From positions 1 through 64,000 of the forward strand of contig JAROAZ010000008.1 of NCBI GenBank assembly GCA_029432775.1: a stretch of DNA of 64,000 bases. The letters run 5' to 3'. Position 1 is the first letter of the stretch. Every line of letters begins with the position of its first letter. The position numbers and the translations under genes are program-made. Origin of the DNA: Pontiellaceae bacterium B12227. GTDB lineage: Bacteria > Verrucomicrobiota > Kiritimatiellia > Kiritimatiellales > Pontiellaceae. Of the stretch, positions 46,617-54,278 are shown in pieces. The notes beneath the pieces are model-generated. The model did not search any database and had not been told where the DNA came from. It was given only the letters and a program-made list of their open reading frames with translations.

Positions 46617-48437
46617 ATGAAAACTTTTGCCATATTACTGATTTTGCCGCTCTTCCCCTCCTTCAGCCAGGCGGGTTTCCAATCGTTGGAAAAACTGGAG
46701 AGCGAATTGAAGCCGCGTATTGCTTTCCAACATGCGGAAGAGCTGCTGCAGCATGCCGACCATGACTGGCCGGAAGGCATGGCCGTCCTCAAATCGGATG
46801 ACAAGGCACCAAACGGAGCTCAAGCCGTTACCATCCAGCTGAGCGCGCCCTCCACCAGCCCCTACAGCATGAACCTGCAGTTTTTTCAGGCGAACAGCTG
46901 GGAAGTCGGGGATTCGGGACTGATTGCATTCCATGCCCGCTCGATTTCCACAGAAAACCGTTTCGGAGCCAGCAGCCTGATGCTGCAGTATAAACCGGAC
47001 TATTCCGACTGGCGGGGCCATAAGGAAACCGACCTGTTTCTTTCCAATGATTGGACACTCATCCTCCTGCCCTTTGAAGTGACCATTAACGCGCCGGATA
47101 CCGAACGAACCGTACTGAGTTTATTTCTGGGCGGCGTGGATCCGCACACCTTCCAGCTGGCCGATCTGCGTATTTACAATTTTAAAAAGACGATTCCTTT
47201 TTCCGACCTTCCTCAATCCAAAGCCTATTATCCCGGCATTGAACCCGATGCCCCCTGGCGGGCCGCCGCAGCAAAGCGTATCGAAGAAACCCGCAAAGCC
47301 ACCCTGAATCTCAGAGTGCTGAACAGCGACGGAACCCCCGCTCAAAGGGCAAAGGTTCACCTGAAGCTGAAGCGCCATAAATTTGGCTTCGGTGCCGCCG
47401 TGCACACGCCGCAACTGGTTTCTGACAAAACGCCGGCTACAAATCGAAAAGCGTATTCTGATATACTAACCCGCACCTGCAGCAAGATCACACCGACCAA
47501 CGCGATGAAGTGGCGACTCTACGACCACTTCAAAGAATATGTCCCCGACCTCATCGCCTGGTGCGGAGAACACGATATGACCCTGCGCGGTCATCTTTTC
47601 ATCTGGCCCGGGTTTGAGCGCCTGCCGGAAGGATATGATCTGTATCAAACCGATCCCGAAGCTTTTCGGAAAGATCTCACGGACCACATTCTTGAATTCG
47701 CCACCCTCTATCCGGATGCGTTCAGCGAATGGGATGTCATGAACGAACCTTACACCGAAACCGACTACATGGACCTGCTTGGGAAAGAGGTCGTGCTCGA
47801 CTGGTTTAATGCGGCGCGCGAGGCCAATACCAACTACCTCACCTACATCAACGACTTCGGCATTCTATCTGACAACAATCAGGAGCATCAGGACAACTAT
47901 TACGGCTGGATCAGCTGGCTGATTGAAAATGATGCGCCTCTCAACGGAATCGGCTTCCAGGGCCACTACCGCACCGCCATCCCGCCGGAACTCATCTATG
48001 AACGCATCGAACGCTTCGCCGCATTCGGCAAAAAAATGCAGATCACGGAATTTGACTTCAAACATACCGACTCCGAACTGCAGGCCCGGTTCTTTGAGGA
48101 TTTTGTTACGCTGATTTACAGCCACCCACAAATGGAAGCCCTCATCAACTGGATCTTTATTGAGGACAACTTCCGCCCCGAAGCCGCACTCTACCGCAAG
48201 GATTTTTCCCTCACCGCCATGGGCAAAGTCTGGGAGCATCTGCTGACCGAACAGTGGCACACAGAAAAAGAACTCCGCACCGACGACACGGGCTGCGTCA
48301 ACCTGCGCGGCTTTAAAGGAATCTACAACGCCTCCATTCAGCACGAGGACCGAACGGAGGAATTCACAATAAGCCTGAAGACAAACGGAACATATCAACT
48401 GACTTTTCCGCCACTCAAAAGAACACATTGTAATTGA
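46617..48437 (+). CDS. Secreted GH10 endo-beta-xylanase-like enzyme
   Basis: This 606-residue protein has signal peptide MKTFAILLILPLFPSFSQA. Residues 20-200 form a beta-sandwich (probably carbohydrate-binding). The GH10 barrel covers about 220-560: TPTNAMKWRLYDH, MTLRGHLFIWPGFERLP, acid/base Glu377 in SEWDVMNEPY, YINDFGILSD, GIGFQGHY, nucleophile Glu478 in QITEFDFKH, and INWIFIEDN. GH10 enzymes cut beta-1,4-xylan, with relatives active on other beta-glycans. It is the only plus-strand catabolic gene of the locus. The ATG follows GAGGAA. Two palindrome copies occur, one right after the signal peptide (FQSLE). Confidence 0.92.
   Translation: MKTFAILLILPLFPSFSQAGFQSLEKLESELKPRIAFQHAEELLQHADHDWPEGMAVLKSDDKAPNGAQAVTIQLSAPSTSPYSMNLQFFQANSWEVGDSGLIAFHARSISTENRFGASSLMLQYKPDYSDWRGHKETDLFLSNDWTLILLPFEVTINAPDTERTVLSLFLGGVDPHTFQLADLRIYNFKKTIPFSDLPQSKAYYPGIEPDAPWRAAAAKRIEETRKATLNLRVLNSDGTPAQRAKVHLKLKRHKFGFGAAVHTPQLVSDKTPATNRKAYSDILTRTCSKITPTNAMKWRLYDHFKEYVPDLIAWCGEHDMTLRGHLFIWPGFERLPEGYDLYQTDPEAFRKDLTDHILEFATLYPDAFSEWDVMNEPYTETDYMDLLGKEVVLDWFNAAREANTNYLTYINDFGILSDNNQEHQDNYYGWISWLIENDAPLNGIGFQGHYRTAIPPELIYERIERFAAFGKKMQITEFDFKHTDSELQARFFEDFVTLIYSHPQMEALINWIFIEDNFRPEAALYRKDFSLTAMGKVWEHLLTEQWHTEKELRTDDTGCVNLRGFKGIYNASIQHEDRTEEFTISLKTNGTYQLTFPPLKRTHCN
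46677..46691. repeat. TTCCAA-N3-TTGGAA palindrome (spacer TCG)
   Basis: Perfect 6+6 copy at the signal peptide end of the GH10 gene, read as FQSLE. A one-mismatch copy at 47042-47056 in the same gene is read as SNDWT. Confidence 0.85.
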
Positions 48438-48577
48438 TGTTTACCGTTCACTTTTCTGCTCATTATTGCATTTATTAGATTCTCTGCGCTTTTTTATGCT
48501 CATTATATATATTATTTAGCGTTCATATATTTGCTCTATTATATTGAATCTCTGAGTTTTTCTAATAGAGTACCCCC
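48438..48577. promoter_or_regulatory. AT-rich promoter region of hipBA with direct repeats
   Basis: TGCTCATTAT occurs at 48457 and 48497, and TGCTCTATTAT at 48532, spaced 40 and 35 bp. Such repeats in front of a toxin-antitoxin pair could be antitoxin operators; this is inference from position alone. Confidence 0.35.
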
Positions 48578-48931
48578 ATGATGAATCTGGAAAATATGGG
48601 AAACGAAGAGATTCGCAAGGAGCTGGGGCGCAGGCTGCAGCGCGAGCGCCTTAACCAAAACATCACTCAGGCCGCACTGGCCAAACAGGCCGGCATTGCC
48701 CGGCGCACGCTGGTGGCTGCCGAACACGGACAGGGCACTTCTCTCGAAACGCTCATTGCCATCCTGCGAGCCCTCGGAAGCCTTGGCCAGCTCGACCAGT
48801 TTCTGCCGGAACCGCCCGTCAGCCCGATCGAACTGGCCAAACTCAAAGGCAAGGTGCGCCAGAAAGCATCCGGAAAATTCCGCTACCCGCCCCCAAAACC
48901 GAACACCTGGGTCTGGAAGGAAGACCAATAA
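48578..48931 (+). CDS. hipB: HipB-like antitoxin, XRE-family HTH
   Basis: This 117-residue protein has a helix-turn-helix at residues 14-70: LGRRLQRERLNQNITQAALAKQAGIARRTLVAAEHGQGTSLETLIAILRALG (motifs TQAALAKQAGI and RRTLVAAEHG). The tail ends in a basic, Pro-rich stretch (PPPKPNTWVWKED), probably the part that binds the toxin or lies disordered. It precedes a HipA-like kinase by 33 bp, so it should be the antitoxin and autorepressor of the pair. Confidence 0.85.
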   Translation: MMNLENMGNEEIRKELGRRLQRERLNQNITQAALAKQAGIARRTLVAAEHGQGTSLETLIAILRALGSLGQLDQFLPEPPVSPIELAKLKGKVRQKASGKFRYPPPKPNTWVWKEDQ

Positions 48932-48940
48932 CACTATGTA

Positions 48941-48955
48941 TTCCAACCCTTGGAA
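48941..48955. repeat. TTCCAA-N3-TTGGAA palindrome supplying the hipA ribosome binding site
   Basis: Perfect 6+6 copy (spacer CCC) between hipB and hipA. Its right arm supplies the only GGA upstream of the hipA ATG at 48965. Confidence 0.85.
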
Positions 48956-48964
48956 AAAATAATC

Positions 48965-50284
48965 ATGCCAGCCACAACCGCAGAGATTATGCTATGGGGA
49001 AACGTTGTAGGTGCTGCCGCCTGGAATGCAGGCCCCGGCACGGCCTCATTCCAGTATGCCGACAACTTCCTCTCCAGCGGCATCGAGTTGGCCCCGCTCA
49101 CCATGCCGCTCGGCAACACCGTCTTCTCCTTTCCCGGACTCCCGAAGGATTCGTTCTTCGGACTGCCCGGCCTGCTGGCCGATGCGCTGCCCGACAAGTT
49201 CGGCAATTTGCTGATCGATGAATGGCTGGTGCGCACCGGACGCAACCGGGCGGACTTCACCCCCATCGAGCGACTGTGCTACATCGGCTCGCGCGGTATG
49301 GGCGCGCTTGAATTCCGCCCGGCCATGCGCGAACGGCAAGGCGGGTCCATGCCCGTCGACATCAAAGAACTGGTCGATCTTGCCAACGCGGCACTGGCAC
49401 AGAAGGCCTTACTTGAAACCTCCATTGGACAAAACAGCAAAGATGATCTCGAAGCCATGCGCGATATCCTGCGCGTCGGCACCTCGGCGGGCGGCGCACG
49501 CGCCAAAGCCATCATTGCCTGGAACGAAAAGAGCGGCGAAATCCGATCCGGTCAGGTCAAAGCGCCGCCGGGTTTTGGCTACTGGCTGATGAAATTCGAC
49601 GGCGTTGCGGGCAACCGCGACAAGGAACTGAATGATCCGCTCGGCTTCGGCAAGGTGGAATATACCTATCACCGCATGGCGTTGCGCGCTGGAATCGAGA
49701 TGAGCGAATGCCGGCTCTATAACGAAAACGGACGAAGCCATTTCATGACCCGCCGCTTCGACCGCACCGCCGAGGGCGGGAAGATCTTCATGCAGACCCT
49801 CTGCGGCATCGCCCACATGGACTTCAATCAGGCCGGAGCCTACAGCTACGAGCAGGCGATGGATGTTGCCCAACGCATTGGGCTTGGACCCGATGCACTC
49901 ACTCAGCTGTTCCGGCGGATGGTATTCAACGTACTCGCCCGCAACCAGGACGACCACACCAAAAATATCGCCTTTCTCATGGACAAGCTCGGACGCTGGT
50001 CACTCGCCCCCGCCTACGACATTACCTATTCCTACAATCCGGACGGCCTTTGGACACACCAGCACCAGATGCGCATCAACGGCAAGCGCGACGGTTTTGA
50101 GCGTGCGGATTTCCATGCCGTCGCCAAACGATTCCGTATTGCCACGCCCAATGCGGTCGACAGCATCCTCGAAGAAACCGATTCGGCCCTGGAAGTCTGG
50201 CCGGAATTAGCCGCCGAAGCCGGCGTTCCGGAAAAGATGGCTGCGCAGATTTCCACCACACACCGTCGCCTAAAGAATTTCTAA
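48965..50284 (+). CDS. hipA: HipA-like toxin kinase
   Basis: The protein of about 439 residues matches the HipA serine/threonine kinase family, whose members phosphorylate tRNA synthetases and cause dormancy. N-terminal segments PLTMPLGNTVFSFPGLPKDSFFGLPGLLADALPD and GTSAGGARAKAIIAWN (P-loop-like) precede the kinase: GYWLMKFDG (ATP Lys), HFMTRRFDR, the catalytic loop NVLARNQDDHTKN, and LAPAYDIT with the metal Asp. The frame allows a TTG five codons upstream, but ATG is preferred. Its stop overlaps the stop of the convergent sulfatase gene by four bases. Confidence 0.9.
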   Translation: MPATTAEIMLWGNVVGAAAWNAGPGTASFQYADNFLSSGIELAPLTMPLGNTVFSFPGLPKDSFFGLPGLLADALPDKFGNLLIDEWLVRTGRNRADFTPIERLCYIGSRGMGALEFRPAMRERQGGSMPVDIKELVDLANAALAQKALLETSIGQNSKDDLEAMRDILRVGTSAGGARAKAIIAWNEKSGEIRSGQVKAPPGFGYWLMKFDGVAGNRDKELNDPLGFGKVEYTYHRMALRAGIEMSECRLYNENGRSHFMTRRFDRTAEGGKIFMQTLCGIAHMDFNQAGAYSYEQAMDVAQRIGLGPDALTQLFRRMVFNVLARNQDDHTKNIAFLMDKLGRWSLAPAYDITYSYNPDGLWTHQHQMRINGKRDGFERADFHAVAKRFRIATPNAVDSILEETDSALEVWPELAAEAGVPEKMAAQISTTHRRLKNF

Positions 50285-51849
50285 AGCGGAAACTCACCCG
50301 GCAGGGTATCGAGAATCTTCTTCATCTCGCGCTGCATCTCTTGGAGCTTCTGCTTGTATTCCGGATCTCTGGCAAGATTCTTCTGCTCTCGCGGATCTTT
50401 GGAAAGGTCATAGAGCTGGTCGCCATCAAAGTAACCCGGATACGACCCGGTCGACTTGCGCTCGGCATCACCGCCGCCCGGAACAGCCGTCAGGTGACTG
50501 AACGGTTTGGTCGGATCTTCGGTAACAATCCGCAGATGCTTCCGGTGGCGCTCGGCATTCCACTGCTCAAGCACCCGGGCCCGCTCTTCCGGCGTCATGG
50601 TTGCAACATGCTCCGGATAGCGTACGGCCAGATACTTCCAGTTGCCCTTCCGGATGGCGCGCGCGTAGCCGAGTTCAAAATACATAATGCGATCACCGAC
50701 CTGCGGCTCACCGTTGAGGATCGACAGATAACTTTCCCCATCGAATTCCACACCGCTTAAATCCGCGCCGGCCATATCCAGAATGGTCGGAGCAAAGTCG
50801 ACAATATGCACCAGCGCATCGCTTTCGCTACCCACCTCAAACCCGCCTTTTTTCCAGACAATGCACGGATTGTGCACCCCGCCCTGATACAACGTGCCCT
50901 TGGACATCTGGCCGTGGTCGGAATAGAAAAAGATCACCGTGTCGTCCAGCTCTCCGGTTTCTTCAAGAGAGCTGATCAGCGCTCCAAGCGCATCATCCAG
51001 CCAGAGCATGTTGGTGGTGTCATCATTGATCGGCAAACCGGCCTTTTTCAGACGCTTCGGGATGGTGTCGCGCGCGGGCTGTCCCTTGGAAGCTTCTTTC
51101 AGATAACCCACCGGCGAAATCAGCGGATCGGCATTCCATGATCGTTTCTCGGCAGTCGGCCCATGCGGAACCGTTGTGGCAAAGTAGAGGAAAAACGGAT
51201 TATCGCGCTTTTGTTTCAGAAATTCAATTCCGCCCTCAGTAATCCAATCCATATTCTGCACCGCCACTTCGTGCAGCCCGAGAAAGTCGGGATTATTATG
51301 ATATACCCGGTCCACATAATCGAAACCGATTTCGCGCATGGCCTGGCAGACGTGGTCATGATTGGCCTTCAGAATAGAAACATTTTCCGGATCTTTGGCG
51401 CTCGCATCAAAATCCTTAAAGCGCTTCAACCCATGCGCCTCGACCACATGATTTTTACCCACCATGCCGGTTGAATAGCCCGCCTCTTTCAGCAGGCCCG
51501 GCAGCGTCTGCTGTCCTTTAATGATGTGCGTATTAAACTCCACCACCGTCTGGCCTTCTTTTTTCGTGATTGATTCAAACCAGGCATTCTGCGCGCGGCT
51601 GGCATACGTTCCCGTCAGGACGTTGTATCGACTGGGCGTGCAGATGGGAGACGCACAGTGCTGCTCCAGCATCACCACGCCTTCATCAGCCAGTCGGTCA
51701 ATGTTCGGCGTCAGGTTCTTCCCCTCGCCCTGCGGAAGACAGTTAAAATGTTTCGGCAGCATATCATCGGCAATGAAAAAGATTACGTTCGGTTGTTTCG
51801 CGAACGCGCAAGATGTCAGCAACACACATATCAGTGCAAAAGTTTTCAT
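50281..51849 (-). CDS. Sulfatase, S1 family
   Basis: This 522-residue exported sulfatase has signal peptide MKTFALICVLLTSCAFA. Metal site NVIFFIADDMLPKHF, formylglycine motif SPICTPSRYNVLTGTYASR (Cys70, C-T-P-S-R), VGKNHV, YFATTVPHGPTA and VIFFYSDHGQMSKGTLYQGG are intact. The set resembles choline- or aryl-type S1 sulfatases more than the IDS-like pair in this locus. It is the last gene of the 50.3-60.7 kb operon and ends tail to tail with hipA. Confidence 0.92.
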   Translation of the reverse strand: MKTFALICVLLTSCAFAKQPNVIFFIADDMLPKHFNCLPQGEGKNLTPNIDRLADEGVVMLEQHCASPICTPSRYNVLTGTYASRAQNAWFESITKKEGQTVVEFNTHIIKGQQTLPGLLKEAGYSTGMVGKNHVVEAHGLKRFKDFDASAKDPENVSILKANHDHVCQAMREIGFDYVDRVYHNNPDFLGLHEVAVQNMDWITEGGIEFLKQKRDNPFFLYFATTVPHGPTAEKRSWNADPLISPVGYLKEASKGQPARDTIPKRLKKAGLPINDDTTNMLWLDDALGALISSLEETGELDDTVIFFYSDHGQMSKGTLYQGGVHNPCIVWKKGGFEVGSESDALVHIVDFAPTILDMAGADLSGVEFDGESYLSILNGEPQVGDRIMYFELGYARAIRKGNWKYLAVRYPEHVATMTPEERARVLEQWNAERHRKHLRIVTEDPTKPFSHLTAVPGGGDAERKSTGSYPGYFDGDQLYDLSKDPREQKNLARDPEYKQKLQEMQREMKKILDTLPGEFPL

Positions 51850-51927
51850 GATTCTCTCCTGTTTGCGTGACGATTGAAACGTGAGTCGCGATTACTTTTC
51901 ACAGCTCACGACTTACTCATCACGTCT
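51850..51927. other. Short gap with CGTGA-TCG repeat
   Basis: The stretch CGTGAGTCGCGATTAC near 51881 resembles CGTGAATCGTGATTCC near 56748 in the gap before the GH94 gene at 54266. These may be two members of a small intergenic repeat. Confidence 0.3.
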
Positions 51928-54192
51928 TCACCTCAAAATAAATCCCACATTATCCAAATAGACTTTTCCAGACACGGGAACTTTTTCGTCCTTGTTCTGA
52001 TAAAGCTGAATGAACACTGCATAGGTGCTACCCATGGCTGGATAGTATTTAGGATCCGGCACCTTCAATTCCAGCGTCTTCCATTTGCCGCGCACCTCCT
52101 CGAGCGTCAGCGATCCGAGATCGATCCAATGATCCATCCCGCTCTGCAGAACAACCCGTATGCCAAGCTGCTTATCCGAACATTGGAAGTCGTCCGAAAC
52201 CGCCACATCCAGCACCACGCCGGCAATACGTTTTTTATCCACCGATTCCGGCGGCGAAAAGATGGCCAGCTGATCATTTCCAGACGTTGGAACATCGCCG
52301 TTGAGCACCACCGCCGCCACCTGCTGATTCGGGCGCACCGAATCGTCACCGATCAGCTGATACGAGGTTTCCGCATTCCACTGACTGGAAGCATCCTCAA
52401 ACTGCCACACAATTTCTTTACGTTCCTGCACAGACAGGACCTCAATCGTCCGCTCTATCGAAACCCCGTTGGCCTTGGCACGTACTGTTACGGTCCCGGC
52501 TCCTGTCGGCGTCAGAAAAAAGCGCCCGGCGGCCTCGCCCAGCCAAACCGTAGCCGTATCCAGTTTTGCGGGACCCTGAACCGAAACCTTCGCGGCATCG
52601 AATTGTTTTCCAACCTTTGGATCTTCGGGATCGTTTTGCAGGAATACCCAGCCTTCGATCGGAAGGTCGGCCGGAGCTGATTCCGGCAGCAGAATGTCCA
52701 GGGGCTGGATTTCCGCATTCTCCACCTCGCCGCTAAGCCGGAGATCGAACCCCTTCAGCGGCAGCTCAAAAACACGCGCGCTGTAAGGCGGCACTTCCAG
52801 CTTTCCAATGATTGGAAACTTTTTTTCCGAAGGCTTACGACTCCACTTCGGCTGATGCGTATACATGTCCCAGAAATATTCACGGTGCGACAACGTCGCC
52901 ATGCGGCCTTCCTGAGCAAAGGCAACCCCCGGCACCTCCAGTTCCACCTCGGCAAAGGCATCGCGCGAAGCGTTGACGACCATCACATACAGGCGCTCGT
53001 CATCGCGCGTGACCACCGCATAGGCGGTGTCATTTCCAGAGAGCTCCGATGTCACCAGCTGATTACCCATATATTTGCTCCAGAGATAAAGTCCCCAGTA
53101 TTGGCTCTTCGGCATACAGCGGCCGGCGAAATGGAACATGCCGTGCCCTCCCTCTTCCGTAACCGTAAGCAAATCCCATTGCGTGGCGAAGGTGACTCCT
53201 TCCCGGAACATCTCACCCACAAAGATGGCACTCCATAATCCGTTCAGCAATTCGCCGGTATGCCGATCTTCGAGTACTTTGGAATTCCATTCGGTGATCG
53301 CAAATTCAATTTCTCTCACACGATCCGGCTGGTATTTTTCAACATAGCCCCGATAGCGCTTCATCGGCTCTTCAAGCGAGAACGCCTGCTCGATAATTTC
53401 GCGCTCCCCCGCAAGATGCCGTTCCACCGGATAGGTGTGGAATGAAAGAAAATCAACGTGGTCGCCCGCGATGCGAAGCAGGTCTTCCATAAAGGGAGCC
53501 CGGGTGCTCGCCGCCGTCGGGCCGCCGACTTTAATCGACGGATCCACCGCCTTCATCGCCTTCGCGTATTCAATAAATTTTTCCGCGTATACCGCACCGG
53601 TCATACGGGAACCATCGGGCAAGGTAGACCCCATTTCCCACCGACCTTCCAGCTCGTTGCCGACTTCCCAATACTCGACCCCATAGCCCATTTTCAGGTT
53701 GGCCCAGCGTACCCACTCGGCCGCCATTTCCGGCGAGCCGGAGCCGACGTTAACCGTAACGATCGAATGCGAGCCCTTGTCCTTCGCGAATTCATGCAGC
53801 GCATAGACGTCCACATTACCGTGCCACTCGTCGGGTTTGCCGGGAGCCAGCAGATGAAAGCCGGGCTTGTATTCCGAATAGTCGATCTGCCATTGGCCAT
53901 CGACCAGTTTGGACATATCAAACGTATTGCCATCCCACACGCCGTTGCCATTCCAGACATATTCATCCGACCACGAACCGCCGGGAATCCGAATGAACGA
54001 TGGATTCAACTCACGCAAATAATACTGCACATCCGCATCGAACAGCTGCCGTGCTTCATGCCACAACCCGGCGTTGGTTCCCAAAAACCGATGCCGATCC
54101 ACCTCGCGCACCGGCGTTGGGTCAACCTTCAGCGTGGCCGATTGAGCGACCATCGTCCCAAGCAGTGAAACTGTCATGATTGCGTGTCTCAT
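51928..54192 (-). CDS. Clan A glycosidase, alpha-L-arabinofuranosidase-like
   Basis: The protein of about 754 residues has signal peptide MRHAIMTVSLLGTMVAQSA. The frame is open 38 codons upstream; I chose the ATG with GGAAATCACC ahead. A TIM barrel of the GH51/GH39 type follows: FIRIPGGSWSDEYVW, acid/base Glu180 in WEVGNELEG, FLSFHTYP, and nucleophile Glu301 in FAITEWNS. A beta domain and a C-terminal carbohydrate-binding-like sandwich (about 600-754, DNVGFIL at the end) complete it. Arabinofuranosidase activity is the nearest guess. Several palindrome copies lie in the C-terminal half. Confidence 0.8.
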   Translation of the reverse strand: MRHAIMTVSLLGTMVAQSATLKVDPTPVREVDRHRFLGTNAGLWHEARQLFDADVQYYLRELNPSFIRIPGGSWSDEYVWNGNGVWDGNTFDMSKLVDGQWQIDYSEYKPGFHLLAPGKPDEWHGNVDVYALHEFAKDKGSHSIVTVNVGSGSPEMAAEWVRWANLKMGYGVEYWEVGNELEGRWEMGSTLPDGSRMTGAVYAEKFIEYAKAMKAVDPSIKVGGPTAASTRAPFMEDLLRIAGDHVDFLSFHTYPVERHLAGEREIIEQAFSLEEPMKRYRGYVEKYQPDRVREIEFAITEWNSKVLEDRHTGELLNGLWSAIFVGEMFREGVTFATQWDLLTVTEEGGHGMFHFAGRCMPKSQYWGLYLWSKYMGNQLVTSELSGNDTAYAVVTRDDERLYVMVVNASRDAFAEVELEVPGVAFAQEGRMATLSHREYFWDMYTHQPKWSRKPSEKKFPIIGKLEVPPYSARVFELPLKGFDLRLSGEVENAEIQPLDILLPESAPADLPIEGWVFLQNDPEDPKVGKQFDAAKVSVQGPAKLDTATVWLGEAAGRFFLTPTGAGTVTVRAKANGVSIERTIEVLSVQERKEIVWQFEDASSQWNAETSYQLIGDDSVRPNQQVAAVVLNGDVPTSGNDQLAIFSPPESVDKKRIAGVVLDVAVSDDFQCSDKQLGIRVVLQSGMDHWIDLGSLTLEEVRGKWKTLELKVPDPKYYPAMGSTYAVFIQLYQNKDEKVPVSGKVYLDNVGFILR
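52278..52292. repeat. TTCCAG-N3-TTGGAA palindrome (spacer ACG)
   Basis: Strict-class copy in the clan A glycosidase gene, read as VPTSGN. Near copies at 52174-52188 and 52608-52622 are read as FQCSD and PKVGK. Confidence 0.7.
52803..52817. repeat. TTCCAA-N3-TTGGAA palindrome (spacer TGA)
   Basis: Perfect 6+6 copy in the same gene, read as FPIIGK. Confidence 0.85.
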
Positions 54193-54253
54193 GGTGATTT
54201 CCATTCTATCGAACCATTCATTCGTAAGCCACCTCATTGCAGCGGCTTTACCA

Positions 54254-54278
54254 GTAGAGCCAGCGCTACAAGCTGGCT
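54254..54278 (+). repeat. REP-like hairpin covering the GH94 stop codon
   Basis: GTAG is followed by AGCCAGC-GCTACAA-GCTGGCT. The stop codon of the GH94 gene at 54266 and its last residues (GASL) fall inside the element. Confidence 0.5.
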
